The position numbers and the translations under genes are program-made. Shown here piece after piece: positions 6,858-16,336 of a DNA stretch of 64,000 nucleotides. The stretch spans positions 26,000-89,999 of the forward strand of contig NZ_JAUFPS010000001.1 in assembly GCF_030409315.1 (NCBI RefSeq), written 5' to 3'. Origin of the DNA: Mucilaginibacter flavus. Its GTDB lineage: Bacteria > Bacteroidota > Bacteroidia > Sphingobacteriales > Sphingobacteriaceae. The first letter of the stretch is position 1, and every line of letters starts with the position of its first letter. The notes beneath the pieces were generated by a model. The model was not told the origin of the DNA. It was given only the letters and a program-made list of their open reading frames with translations, and did not search any database.

Positions 6858-8765
6858 ATGAGGCGTATTTTTAGCCAGGTGCTGTTGTTGTTGATGATTT
6901 ATAGCGCAAGCTACGCCCAAAAGAAGGTCGGGGGGGTAATTCCTACCGATACTAACGGCCTTAAAACATACATAGATAAGCTAAACCACGATGCTAATGA
7001 GCTGTATGTGAGCTGCCCGGATTCGGCCCGTAAATTGGCCGAGCAGGCTTTGCTTTTGTCAGAAAAAATAAAATATAACAAAGGCATTGGCGAAAGTTTT
7101 TTAAACCTGGGGCATGTATACTGGTCGCAGTCTTATTATCCTATCAGTTTGTTTTACCTTAAATCGGCATTAACGTATATTCCCAAAAATGAAGGTAAAC
7201 TGCTGGCTAATTGTTACAATGCTACCGGCCGTACTTACATGGAGCTTAAAAATTTTGCCGATGCGGGTAAAAATATCGAACTATCGGCAAAGTACGCTAA
7301 CGATGACATATTGTTACAAGGTAAAAATTACAGCGAAAAAGCCTTGTTGTACACCCGTATAAAAGACTATGATAAAGCGCTTGAAGCCAGTTTAAAAGCG
7401 CTCACATTTGATAGGGCAGCCAAAGATGATGGCGAAATAAATATCATTTACACACGGCTTGGTTCTATTTATCGTTTTAAAAATCAGATACCTAAAGCAC
7501 TTGCGTATAATGATAGTGCTTACCGCATGAGTTTTAAAACAGGTAATAAACGTTTGCGCGCCAAAATGTATGTGGAGTATGCCGATGTTTATAACCAGCT
7601 TAAGCAATATGATAACGCCATAATTTGGGCTCAAAAAGGCGCGTCGCTGGCAGACAGTATTGGGTTGATGGACGGCATATCTGGCGCGTACCGAACCATG
7701 ATGTTTGCCTACGAGCAAAAGAAGGACCTTGGGACTGCCCTTGCTTATCAAAAAAAGTACAGCGCGGCGCTCGATAAATTAAATACAACAGATAAACAAC
7801 GGAATACCGAGCTTATCCAGAATTACTTTGCGCTTAATGCCCGTTTAAATGAAATTGCCATAATGCAGCAAATGGGACGCGAGGATAAAGCGCGGATAAG
7901 TTTTCAAAACGCCATTATTGTTACACTAAGCGTATCATTAGTAGTGGTGCTGCTGGCCCTGTATGTAACCTGGTATAATTACAAGCAAAAAAAACAATTG
8001 AATACTAAACTGGGTAGGCAGCACGAAGCCTTGCTGGTTCAAAAAGGTTTAATAGAAGACCAATCAGCCAATCTTGCGGCAGTAAATAAATTAAAAGATA
8101 AGCTGCTCGCGGTTATCGGGCATGACCTGCGCACGCCGTTTGCTAACCTGCGCAATATTATAAGCCTGTTTGAAAATGATAGCCTGGACCTGGAAGATAT
8201 GCAGGGTCTGATGCGTAAAATGGGGCCGGTAATAAAAGGCGGAGAGCTTACGCTTAACAATTTATTGGAATGGGCCGGCAGCCAAATCAGGGGGATCAAT
8301 GTTACACCCGCCGCTATCGACATTAATTTGATTGGCGATGAAATGGCACAAACCTATAATTATGCTTTACTTCAAAAAAATATCAGGTTTCAAAACGTGG
8401 CTATTACCGGTCATTGTGTTAAAGCTGATGAAAAACACGTAAAAGTGGTTATTGGCAACCTGATTAGTAACGCTATTAAATTTACTGACGATAATGGCAT
8501 CATCACACTCAGCAGCGCTGTTACCAACACAGAACTGGTCATCAACGTAAATGATACCGGAAAAGGCATTGCCGAAGAGCAATTGCCCAAACTCTTCAAT
8601 CTTAATTCGCACTTTACTCAAAATGGTACCATGGGTGAGGTTGGCACCGGTATTGGCTTATTTTTATGTAAAGAACTGGTGGAATTTAACGGTGGCCGGT
8701 TGTGGGTAACATCAACGCTAAACCAGGGCAGCACCTTTAGTTTTAGTCTGCCTTTGGCTGGCTAA
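6858..8765 (+). CDS. TPR-containing sensor histidine kinase
   Basis: The product has 635 residues. A signal peptide (MRRIFSQVLLLLMIYSASYA) is followed by a periplasmic array of tetratricopeptide helices over about 30-340. A membrane span lies at about 353-375, followed by a coiled coil. The HisKA domain has VIGHDLRTPFANLR with phospho-acceptor His422, and the HATPase has the N box NLISNAIKFTDDNG, the G1 box NDTGKGI and the G2 box GTGIGLFLCKELV. All catalytic boxes are present, unlike in the related protein at 1388. No receiver domain and no response-regulator gene lie next to it, so the kinase is an orphan in this window. The signal is unknown; the periplasmic TPR region is the likely sensor. 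Confidence 0.92.
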   Translation: MRRIFSQVLLLLMIYSASYAQKKVGGVIPTDTNGLKTYIDKLNHDANELYVSCPDSARKLAEQALLLSEKIKYNKGIGESFLNLGHVYWSQSYYPISLFYLKSALTYIPKNEGKLLANCYNATGRTYMELKNFADAGKNIELSAKYANDDILLQGKNYSEKALLYTRIKDYDKALEASLKALTFDRAAKDDGEINIIYTRLGSIYRFKNQIPKALAYNDSAYRMSFKTGNKRLRAKMYVEYADVYNQLKQYDNAIIWAQKGASLADSIGLMDGISGAYRTMMFAYEQKKDLGTALAYQKKYSAALDKLNTTDKQRNTELIQNYFALNARLNEIAIMQQMGREDKARISFQNAIIVTLSVSLVVVLLALYVTWYNYKQKKQLNTKLGRQHEALLVQKGLIEDQSANLAAVNKLKDKLLAVIGHDLRTPFANLRNIISLFENDSLDLEDMQGLMRKMGPVIKGGELTLNNLLEWAGSQIRGINVTPAAIDINLIGDEMAQTYNYALLQKNIRFQNVAITGHCVKADEKHVKVVIGNLISNAIKFTDDNGIITLSSAVTNTELVINVNDTGKGIAEEQLPKLFNLNSHFTQNGTMGEVGTGIGLFLCKELVEFNGGRLWVTSTLNQGSTFSFSLPLAG

Positions 8766-9012
8766 GCAAAAATTATTCCTTTTTTCTGTTAAGCAATCAA
8801 CAAATAATTGTATCTAAAACAATCTTTACAACGTATAACTACGTAAATATTTACTAACTGATAAGTAATTTAATTATTTAGTAAGCGTTTTAACTTTATT
8901 GGTGGATTTGACACATCCTACAATATCTAAATAAAACATTGTAGTAATTATATTTTACTATATTGTGACACTATTTGACTTCCTAACAATATAAACTAAC
9001 CCCGATTATTTA

Positions 9013-10098
9013 ATGGCTTTTTTAAACACAGTGCTCGAACCGCCTGCTTACGGTTGGACAGATAAGGATGGTAACCTTTCAAAACCAAGCAATGGTTTAA
9101 TCCTTAAAGAGTTTTTCTCGAGACTGAATGTTTTTAAAGATAAAAAGAACTGGCTTTCATTTTTAAGCTGGATGCTGATTGTTTGTTTAACACCGTTTTT
9201 GTTCCTGTTCATTTTTAAATACTTTACCATAACAGGCCTGGTTGTAGCTTTTGTTTACAGCATGATAGTGATGGGCACACATGGTACCATATGGCATCAT
9301 CGTTATTGCACGCATAACGCCTATACATTTAAAAATAACTTCTGGCGTTTTTTTACCCAAAATTTAACGCTTAAAATTATCCCCGAAGAAATTTACGCCG
9401 TATCGCACCATGTGCATCACGCGCTGTCTGATCAGCCCGGCGATCCTTATAATGCCCAGGGTGGATTTTTATATTGCTTTCTGGCCGATGTAAATCACCA
9501 GCCCATATCCCGTAACATGACCGAGGCCTGCTACAAAAAATGCATCAACCTAATGAAACACGTAGGCGTTACACCAAATACCTATGCTCAATATCAAAAA
9601 TGGGGAACCATTGCCAATCCATACCGTACTGTTGCAGGCATTATTCTTAACTGGGGCTTTTGGTTTGCAGCCTTTTATTTATTAGGTGGCATGCCTTTGG
9701 CTTGCGCCATGTTTGGGGCAGCCGGTTTTTGGGGCGTAGGTGTACGTACCTTTAACTACGAAGGCCACGGCAAAGGCGAAGATAAACGCAGGGAAGGTAT
9801 CGACCATAACCGCGAAGATATGTCGGTTAATCAGCTATGGCCGGGCTATGTAGCCGGCGAGTGGCATAATAACCACCACCTTTATCCTAAAAGTGCCCGT
9901 TCCGGGTTTAAAAAACACCAGTTTGATTTGGCCTGGTGCTATATTAAAATGATGAGCATGTTAGGGGCAGTAACCTCATACAAAGATTCAAAAAAAGAAT
10001 TTTTGCTTAAATATTGCAGCGAGATAGAAGTGCCTGAAGTTATGGAACCCGTTTTGGTTTATGCCGAGGTAAAACCGGCGTTGGTGCGCGTAAAGTAA
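9013..10098 (+). CDS. Membrane fatty acid (acyl-CoA) desaturase
   Basis: The product has 361 residues. It has the three histidine boxes of di-iron membrane desaturases: HHRYCTH at 95-101, HHVHH at 132-136 and HNNHH at 285-289, set between hydrophobic spans (for example FLSWMLIVCLTPFLFLFIF and the segment around 210-235). The spacing suits delta-9-type acyl-CoA/acyl-lipid desaturases, which introduce a double bond using oxygen and an electron donor. The electron donor is not encoded nearby. The gene stands alone, with a 247-nt AT-rich gap upstream and a hairpin terminator downstream. It probably adjusts membrane fluidity; cold induction is common in the family but not visible here. Confidence 0.92.
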   Translation: MAFLNTVLEPPAYGWTDKDGNLSKPSNGLILKEFFSRLNVFKDKKNWLSFLSWMLIVCLTPFLFLFIFKYFTITGLVVAFVYSMIVMGTHGTIWHHRYCTHNAYTFKNNFWRFFTQNLTLKIIPEEIYAVSHHVHHALSDQPGDPYNAQGGFLYCFLADVNHQPISRNMTEACYKKCINLMKHVGVTPNTYAQYQKWGTIANPYRTVAGIILNWGFWFAAFYLLGGMPLACAMFGAAGFWGVGVRTFNYEGHGKGEDKRREGIDHNREDMSVNQLWPGYVAGEWHNNHHLYPKSARSGFKKHQFDLAWCYIKMMSMLGAVTSYKDSKKEFLLKYCSEIEVPEVMEPVLVYAEVKPALVRVK

Positions 10099-10117
10099 AA
10101 GATAATTAGCATAAATA

Positions 10118-10151
10118 AAAGAGAAGTGGCGGCAACGTTACTCCTCTTTTT
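10118..10151 (+). terminator. Hairpin terminator after the desaturase gene
   Basis: AAAGAGAAGT (10118-10127) pairs with ACTCCTCTTT (10140-10149) with one mismatch, and a T-run follows to 10151. It sits 20 nt after the desaturase stop. Confidence 0.7.
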
Positions 10152-10258
10152 GTTATACAGGGTTCGATAATAAATTTATTGTACTAACCCAAACAGTATG
10201 TTGGCCTTAGGCTTTGTGCATTTTGCTTTTAGCTTCAATATAATATAAAATAGCGTTG

Positions 10259-10289
10259 TTGTATTAATAATAGGCTATGCTTAAACTTG
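10259..10289 (+). promoter_or_regulatory. Bacteroidota-type promoter of the glycosidase gene
   Basis: TTG at 10259-10261, exactly 20 nt, then TAAACTTG at 10282-10289. The spacing and -7 box are the same as in the promoter at 6154-6184, including an identical 17-mer around the -7 box. Transcription would begin near 10296, giving a leader of about 28 nt. Confidence 0.65.
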
Positions 10290-10323
10290 TAAAGTATTGT
10301 TAGTCATTTCTCTATAACCAATT

Positions 10324-11973
10324 ATGAAAAAGCCTGCCCTTACCATATGTCTTATTGTACTTTTTTATTTTGCATCGGCGCAAGTACCGGGGATTAAAGG
10401 GCCGCATCTTGAAAAGCAGGGCACCGCTGTACGTTTGATGGTTAACAATCGGCCTTATTTGGTATTGGCAGGGCAGCTGCATAATTCAAGCGCTTCTGAT
10501 GCCGCGTATTTGAAAACTATTTGGAAACAAATGGCTGCCGCGTACCTTAACACGGTAATTGCGCCAGTTTCATGGGAGTTGATAGAGGATCAAAAAGGGC
10601 GGTTTGATTTTTCGTTGCCGGATAGCATGATCATGGGAGCGCGCAAACAAGGCCTGCATTTAATATTGATATGGTTCGGCAGCTGGAAAAGTGGCGCATC
10701 TACGTATGTGCCGTCGTGGGTTAAAAAAAACTTTCATCAGTATCCGTATGTGAAGGATCAATCGGGAAAAACGCTCGAAATATTATCTGCATTTGGCGAA
10801 GCCACATGGCAGGATGAGGCGAATGCCTTTAGCCGGTTGATGGCTCATATTAAACAGGTAGACCAAAAGCAGCAAACGGTAGTTATGATGCAAGTGGAGA
10901 ACGAGGCTGGTATACTCCATTCAAACCGAGATTATAGTGACATCGCCAATACCGCTTTTAATGGCGCGGTTCCTGCCGAATTGTTTAAATACCTTGAAAA
11001 ACATAAAAAGAACCTGGTTCCCGAATTGTATAAGGTATGGAAGGATAATGGATTTAAAACCCAAGGCACCTGGGAACAGGTTTTTGGAAAAAGCACTGTT
11101 GATAAAAATGACGGACAGCATTTATCTTACTATACCGAAGAGCTGTTTATGGCTTATTACACTGCCCGGTATATAGGTATTGTTGCGGCCGCTGGTAAAG
11201 CTGCATATCAGATTCCCATGTATGTTAATGCCTGGCTAAAACAGCCTGCTGAGTCCTATCCCGGTAAATACCCAAGCGGTGGTCCGTTGCCGCAGGTATT
11301 AGATATGTATCGCTGCGCCGCGCCGGCAATTGATTTGATTGCACCTGATATTTATGTGCCGCGGTTTAAGGAGGTTACTGCCCAATTTAACGCTTGTGGT
11401 AACCCCTTGTTTATTCCCGAAGCGCAAGGGGATGTTGCTACTGGTCCCCGTGCCTTTTATGCTTTTGGCGAACATAATGCCATGGGCTTTTCGCCTTTTG
11501 GTATTGATGGGGATATTAAAACAAATAAAAATATTGCCCAGGCGTACATGGTGCTAAACCAGCTGAAGGAGTTGATCCTTAAAAATGAGGGATTGCAAAC
11601 CATGAGAGGTATTTTGGTTGATACCGCGGAAGCTGAACAGCATTTTAATTTGGGAGGATATCGGCTTACAGCCAGGTTAATCGATAAAAGCACAGGCAAA
11701 GTAGCCGGTGGTATTATCATAAACATAGCACCCGATGAATTTATTGTAGCCGGCAAATCATTAGATGTTTTATTTGAACCGGAAGTTGCCGGTAATTTAC
11801 CGCTTATCGCCATTGATGTGGCGGATGAGGGTGTATTTAAAAACGGGAAGTGGATAAAAGGAAAAAGACTAAACGGCGATGAAATAAACAACAGCATTTT
11901 TGCAGGCACGGGATTAAAATTCCCCTCAAAAAACTACAGCATTCAATATGTAAGGTTTTACAGGTATGAATAG
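10324..11973 (+). CDS. Exported beta-galactosidase-like glycoside hydrolase (GH35/GH42 clan, DUF5597-type)
   Basis: The product has 549 residues with a signal peptide (MKKPALTICLIVLFYFASAQ). The TIM-barrel start FLVLAGQLHNSSAS-like segment, the MMQVENEAGIL motif with Glu194 as likely acid/base, and LFIPEAQGD with Glu366 as likely nucleophile fit clan GH-A beta-galactosidases. The barrel is followed by a C-terminal beta-rich part of about 130 residues, where DUF5597 sits in related proteins. It would act in the periplasm on beta-galactosides or similar glycans. It has its own promoter and shares a strong bidirectional terminator with the convergent GH5-like gene. The substrate is not predictable from sequence alone. 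Confidence 0.8.
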   Translation: MKKPALTICLIVLFYFASAQVPGIKGPHLEKQGTAVRLMVNNRPYLVLAGQLHNSSASDAAYLKTIWKQMAAAYLNTVIAPVSWELIEDQKGRFDFSLPDSMIMGARKQGLHLILIWFGSWKSGASTYVPSWVKKNFHQYPYVKDQSGKTLEILSAFGEATWQDEANAFSRLMAHIKQVDQKQQTVVMMQVENEAGILHSNRDYSDIANTAFNGAVPAELFKYLEKHKKNLVPELYKVWKDNGFKTQGTWEQVFGKSTVDKNDGQHLSYYTEELFMAYYTARYIGIVAAAGKAAYQIPMYVNAWLKQPAESYPGKYPSGGPLPQVLDMYRCAAPAIDLIAPDIYVPRFKEVTAQFNACGNPLFIPEAQGDVATGPRAFYAFGEHNAMGFSPFGIDGDIKTNKNIAQAYMVLNQLKELILKNEGLQTMRGILVDTAEAEQHFNLGGYRLTARLIDKSTGKVAGGIIINIAPDEFIVAGKSLDVLFEPEVAGNLPLIAIDVADEGVFKNGKWIKGKRLNGDEINNSIFAGTGLKFPSKNYSIQYVRFYRYE

Positions 11974-11980
11974 TACAAAA

Positions 11981-12012
11981 AAAACACCTTAGCGGCGCCG
12001 TTAAGGTGTTTT
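11981..12012. terminator. Bidirectional terminator between convergent glycosidase genes
   Basis: AAAACACCTTA (11981-11991) pairs with TAAGGTGTTTT (12002-12012) around a GC-rich core, with A-run and T-run flanks on both sides. It serves the plus-strand gene ending at 11973 and the minus-strand gene ending at 12030. Confidence 0.9.
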
Positions 12013-12029
12013 TTGATAACAATGTTAAG

Positions 12030-12998
12030 TTACAGCTTGGCGTATACCGTTGTAAAATAGGAGTTTGTTGTAAATGAGGTAGCCGTAGGGTTGCTTGCCC
12101 ATGAAGGATTTACCATATTAAGGCTGTTGCCATCGCCATTCCAGCACCAGGATAAAACTGTCCACCCTTTTGATTTTGCATAATCTACGCATCCCGACCA
12201 GTCGCAACTGCCAGATCCTGTACCAAACTCGCCAACAATAATGGGTTTGCCGGTGTTTGATAAATCGTCCAGGTCTGATTTTTGGTAAGTATGACCCCGG
12301 CCCTGATTGTAGTTACCCGGATAAATATGGGTTGACAGGATAATTTTACTATCGGTAATTTTAGGGCTGCTTGTTTTAATAGCATTGTAAGCAGTAAGCG
12401 TTTCCTGTCCCCAACCCGGGATATCGATAATGATATTGCCACTATAAACCTGGCGTACAACCGCTATAGCCTGGTTGTAATAATCGGCGTAGGTAGATGC
12501 GCTGATGTTGTGGCTACCCCATTCATTACATAAGTTAATGGTAAAGCCTCCGCCCAGGCTGTTGTAGTTGTTTTTCCACCAGTTGGCCGCGGTTAGCAGA
12601 TCGCTTAAATTATCAGAGCCGCCAAACTCATGAAAAGTGCAGATAATAGAGGTGTAGCCATTGCTTTTTGCCTGGTCTATCCAGTTTTTAGCTGTACTTG
12701 TACTCACCCTGCTTGGGTCAATCTCAATCCTGAGCGTTTTTATTTTACTTTGTTGTTTCATAAGCGACCATCCAAAATTAGGATTGCCGTTATTGTAGTA
12801 CGATGGCTGTAGGTTGGTACCGTTTCCAAATCCAGATGTAGATTCGACAGCTAAATGGCTGCCATCTGTGGGCGAGGTTTCGTCGTTATTTGATGGGTTG
12901 ATACTGTCTTTTCGACAACTGCTTAAAGTTGCGACAAAAATTGCGCACAAATAGGCCGCAATACGGAAACTACGTTTCCGGCTAAGGGTTGATTTCAT
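12030..12998 (-). CDS. Lipoprotein glycoside hydrolase, GH5-like (endo-mannanase/cellulase type)
   Basis: The product has 322 residues. A basic N-terminus and hydrophobic stretch end in ATLSSC, with Cys28 as the lipidation site, followed by a short polar linker. The catalytic part shows INLCNEWGSHN with Glu159 in the Asn-Glu acid/base motif, the STHIYPG strand, and IIVGEFGTG with Glu257 as probable nucleophile, then LSWCWNGDG, the conserved Trp loop of clan A enzymes. It most resembles GH5-type mannanases or endoglucanases. At about 290 residues after the linker, the domain is of normal size. It is probably surface- or periplasm-anchored, acting on beta-mannan or beta-glucan. Confidence 0.82.
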   Translation of the reverse strand: MKSTLSRKRSFRIAAYLCAIFVATLSSCRKDSINPSNNDETSPTDGSHLAVESTSGFGNGTNLQPSYYNNGNPNFGWSLMKQQSKIKTLRIEIDPSRVSTSTAKNWIDQAKSNGYTSIICTFHEFGGSDNLSDLLTAANWWKNNYNSLGGGFTINLCNEWGSHNISASTYADYYNQAIAVVRQVYSGNIIIDIPGWGQETLTAYNAIKTSSPKITDSKIILSTHIYPGNYNQGRGHTYQKSDLDDLSNTGKPIIVGEFGTGSGSCDWSGCVDYAKSKGWTVLSWCWNGDGNSLNMVNPSWASNPTATSFTTNSYFTTVYAKL

Positions 12999-13598
12999 TT
13001 TTTTAAAATTTAAGTAAATTGGTAAATGGTAATTATTGCAGCCTCAACATCGTGCACTATGCCGACCGAATAATATATGTTTTATAACATATCAAATATA
13101 AAATTGTACCTGTGTATGAGCATAATACAATTTTGTCAATTCATAGTAGTTAAATATATTTATTAAAATTTCTTTTGTTGTAGATATTTACTGTATGAGT
13201 TAATAGTTTTTTAACCATCGATCAATAATTATATATAAAGGCATAGTATTTTTATGGCTATTTTGGATAATTACCCTGCTATATTGTTTTTTATGCCTTT
13301 TAAAGCTCATATCGCAGGTATCGGATAACATGATAATTGTTGTACTCATGATTAATTTATTTCAACGCTACATTAAATTGCCGGCACTACAGAATACTTA
13401 TTGAGCGGGTTGCGTGTATAATAACTATCCGGGATGATAATGGTATATAAAAAGGAGTGACAGCTAAAACTGTCACTCCTTTTTTACTTTGCACCCGGCA
13501 TTATGTTAAAAAAGTATTATTTTAATTACCGGCAGATTGTATACCTTAGTAACACCAATTAGTAGTGTAATTTAAACACCAACTTAAATTCTAAACCA
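12999..13598. other. 600-nt intergenic region with a stand-alone terminator hairpin
   Basis: This AT-rich gap lies between divergent genes. It contains the strong hairpin at 13451-13482 (listed separately) and tiny frames only, such as 24 codons beginning MIIVVLMINLFQRY near 13331. No promoter could be placed with confidence. A small RNA ending at the hairpin is possible. Confidence 0.55.
13451..13482. terminator. Orphan intrinsic terminator
   Basis: AAAGGAGTGACAG (13451-13463), loop CTAAAA, then the perfect complement CTGTCACTCCTTT (13470-13482) and more T. It is a 13-bp perfect stem with A and T runs on both sides, about 450 nt from the nearest gene end and 117 nt before the next start. 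No called gene ends here. Confidence 0.85.
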
Positions 13599-15098
13599 AT
13601 GCGTATTAAAGTGATCTGTTTTGCGGTTAGCCTGCTGTGCTTTGCTTTTTTTAACAGGAAAGCGCAAGCCCAGGGTATCGGCATCTTTGATAATCAAACT
13701 GACGTAGGTACAGTTAAACACGCCGGGAGTGCGCAATACGATGCCGGGCTACAGCAATATCACCTTACCGGATCGGGCCAAAACATTTGGGCTACGCATG
13801 ATGATTTTCATTTTGTGTGGAAAAAAATGAAGGGCGATTTTATTCTGCGTACCAATGCCGCTTTCATAGGCAAAGGTGTGGAACTGCACCGCAAAGTGGG
13901 TTTGATGGTTCGCAGTACGCTGGAATCTGACTCAAAGCATATCAATGCCGTTGTGCATGGTGATGGCTTAACCTCACTGCAATACCGCAAAACCGTGGGC
14001 GGCGTTACCGAAGAGAAAAAAGCAGGCATCACCGCGGCTGATGTAATCCAGCTGGAACGCAAGGGAAATACTTATACAATGTCTGTTGCCCGCAAAGGCG
14101 ATTTATTTGTGACCGAAGAAGTAAGTGATTTGGATTTGGGCGATGATGTTTATGTGGGTATTTTCATTTGCTCGCACAATGCCGATGTAAGTGAAAGCGC
14201 TACATTCAGTAATGTGCGGATAGTAGTACCAGCGCCTGCTGATTTAGTAGCTTACAAACAATATTTAAGTAGTAACATCGAAGTGCTTGACCTGGAAACG
14301 CAAAATAGTACCATCATATACCAGTCGCCAAAATCATTGCAGGCCCCTAACTGGACAAAGGATGGCAAAAGCCTCATTTACAACAGTGAAGGTTCGTTAT
14401 ATAAGTATGATCTTAAAACCAATACACCGTCGGTTTTAAACACCGGCGCGGCTAAAAACAATAATAATGATCACGTGCTTTCTTTTGATGGTAAAATGCT
14501 GGCTATTAGCAGTGGCGATGGTGGTCCGTCAATTGGTTACACCGTTTCTGCCAACGGCGGCGAAGCCAAAAGAGTGTCGATTTTAGGGAAAGGCGCAAGC
14601 TATATGCACGGTTGGTCGCCGGATGGCAAGTACATTGTGTTTTGTGGCGAACGTAATAAGGAGTTTGATGTATACCGCATCCCATCGACGGGTGGTCCCG
14701 AAGAACGGTTGACCAATACTCCCGGTTTGGATGATGGTCCGGAATATACGCCGGATGGCAAATACATCTACTTTAATTCGGTACGCAGCGGCCTGATGCA
14801 GGTTTGGCGCATGAAAGCCGATGGCACCGAACAAACGCAGATCACCAATGATGATTATAATAACTGGTTTCCACACGTTTCGCCCGATGGTAAATGGATA
14901 GTGTATATCACCTTCCTTAAAAATGAAGTAGCCCCCGGCGATCATCCTTTTTACAAACACGTATTTTTAAGGGTGATGCCCGTAGGAGGCGGCCCATCAA
15001 AAGTGGTAGCTTATTTATACGGAGGCCAGGGTACTATCAATACACCATCATGGGCACCAGATAGTAAACACCTTGCTTTTGTGAGTAACTCGAAATAG
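13599..15098 (+). CDS. Exported TolB/PD40 beta-propeller protein with DUF1349-like N-domain
   Basis: The product has 499 residues with a signal peptide ending near QAQG (residue 25). Residues 30-205 form a jelly-roll-like domain (FHFVWKKMKGDFILRTNAAF, GLMVRSTLESDSKHINAVVH) similar to DUF1349/concanavalin-like domains. Residues 220-499 carry repeated WSPDGKYIVF, YTPDGKYIYFNS and VSPDGKWIVYIT units, the hallmark of PD40/TolB propellers. It probably binds carbohydrate or peptide in the periplasm; no catalytic residues are evident. The gene lies at the head of the sugar oxidation cluster, separated from it by a word-repeat element, so it could belong to that system. The enzymatic role is unknown. 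Confidence 0.75.
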   Translation: MRIKVICFAVSLLCFAFFNRKAQAQGIGIFDNQTDVGTVKHAGSAQYDAGLQQYHLTGSGQNIWATHDDFHFVWKKMKGDFILRTNAAFIGKGVELHRKVGLMVRSTLESDSKHINAVVHGDGLTSLQYRKTVGGVTEEKKAGITAADVIQLERKGNTYTMSVARKGDLFVTEEVSDLDLGDDVYVGIFICSHNADVSESATFSNVRIVVPAPADLVAYKQYLSSNIEVLDLETQNSTIIYQSPKSLQAPNWTKDGKSLIYNSEGSLYKYDLKTNTPSVLNTGAAKNNNNDHVLSFDGKMLAISSGDGGPSIGYTVSANGGEAKRVSILGKGASYMHGWSPDGKYIVFCGERNKEFDVYRIPSTGGPEERLTNTPGLDDGPEYTPDGKYIYFNSVRSGLMQVWRMKADGTEQTQITNDDYNNWFPHVSPDGKWIVYITFLKNEVAPGDHPFYKHVFLRVMPVGGGPSKVVAYLYGGQGTINTPSWAPDSKHLAFVSNSK

Positions 15099-15099
15099 A

Positions 15100-15249
15100 A
15101 GAGTCAAGAGTTAAGAGTCAAGAATCAAGACAATGAAAAAAATAGCGACGGTTTTAAAAAAACAAGTTTTCATTTTGGTTCAAAATACTCATATCTTGAC
15201 TAACAATTATAATTCCTGTCTTAATTCTTGATTCTTAACTCTTGATTCT
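15100..15249. repeat. Word-repeat inverted repeat
   Basis: Arms of 32 nt at 15100-15131 and 15218-15249 are complementary with about three mismatches. Each arm is built of a repeated word close to AGAGTCAAG / AGAATCAAG. The left arm starts 2 nt after a stop codon and the right arm ends 7 nt before the next ATG. An 86-nt spacer without a gene separates them. See the related elements at 2828, 21983, 22712 and 47790. Confidence 0.85.
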
Positions 15250-15255
15250 AATTCC

Positions 15256-16164
15256 ATGACTACACGCAGATCGTTTTTAAAAACCGGAGCCTTAGCTGTT
15301 GCAGGCGCGGCGCTTTTGCCCGATAGTTTATTTGCAGCAGAAAAAAAATTACAACGGGTAGGGGTGCAGCTTTATAGTGTACGCGATGCCATGAAGCTTG
15401 ATCCGAAAGGAACGCTGACAAAAATTGCCGACGCGGGCTATCACCATGTGGAACATGCTAATTATATCGATCGCAAGTTTTACGGCTACCCGGCAAAGGA
15501 GTTTAAAAAAATATTGGACGATTTGGCCCTTAAAATGCCAAGCGGCCATACCGTTATGACCACCCAGCATTGGGACGAAGCTAAGAACGATTTTACCGAT
15601 GCCTGGAAATATACCATTGAAGATGCCGCCACGATGGGCCAAAGATATGTTATCAGTCCGTGGTTGGACGAGAAAGTGCGCACCGATATGGATGCCCTTA
15701 AAAAAGCCATGGAACGTTTTAACAAATCCGGAGAGCTGTGTCAAAAATCGGGGATGAAGTTTGGTTATCATAATCACAATTTCGAGATCAGCACCAAGGT
15801 TGGCGATATCACCCTGTATGATTATATCATCCAAAACACCGATCCCGCTTTGGTTGCCCAGCAAATTGATATTGGCAATATGCTCAGCACTGGTGGGCAC
15901 GCTATTGATTTTATCAATAAATATCCAGACCGCTTTGAATCGATGCACGTGAAGGACGAGATTAAAGTACCACCACATGATGGCGACGATACCGAAAGCT
16001 GCATTTTAGGGCAGGGCATTATGCCGGTAAAGGAGATTGTAAAAGCAGGCAGCAAAAAAGGGGGCACATCGCTGTTTATTATTGAGCAGGAAGCCTACCA
16101 GGGTAAAGACCCGGTTGATAGTGTAAAAATTGATTTACAAATCATGAAAAAATGGGGTTATTAA
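15256..16164 (+). CDS. Tat-exported sugar phosphate isomerase/epimerase-like TIM-barrel protein
   Basis: The product has 302 residues. The twin-arginine signal TTRRSFLKTGALAVAGAAL is followed by Ala-rich cleavage region LFAAEK. The xylose-isomerase-like TIM barrel (AP-endonuclease family 2 fold) shows VGVQLYSVRDAM, GYHNHNFEIS, QIDIGNMLSTGG, SMHVKDE and IIEQEAY, where the His, Asp and Glu residues bind a divalent metal. Members of this family in keto-sugar clusters are thought to catalyse elimination or isomerisation of 3-keto-glycosides. The periplasmic location and the oxidase genes that follow fit that role. It is the first gene of the plus-strand cluster. Confidence 0.85.
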   Translation: MTTRRSFLKTGALAVAGAALLPDSLFAAEKKLQRVGVQLYSVRDAMKLDPKGTLTKIADAGYHHVEHANYIDRKFYGYPAKEFKKILDDLALKMPSGHTVMTTQHWDEAKNDFTDAWKYTIEDAATMGQRYVISPWLDEKVRTDMDALKKAMERFNKSGELCQKSGMKFGYHNHNFEISTKVGDITLYDYIIQNTDPALVAQQIDIGNMLSTGGHAIDFINKYPDRFESMHVKDEIKVPPHDGDDTESCILGQGIMPVKEIVKAGSKKGGTSLFIIEQEAYQGKDPVDSVKIDLQIMKKWGY

Positions 16165-16336
16165 GCCAATTACGCTACCTTAACCGGGGCGTATATTTTA
16201 TTTAAAAAGCGTTAGTTTTAAAAGGTAAAATTATTAAGTTTGAAAACCGTTTATAAACAAACAAGTTCATATTAAAATTATTTGCTAAACTTTTAAAAAT
16301 GTTTAGCAATGCTACTAAAACAATTTAGCACAAATA

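Noticed and set aside
15349..15978. 209-codon minus-strand frame
   Set aside because: Fully antisense to the Tat-exported TIM-barrel gene, whose motifs are clear.
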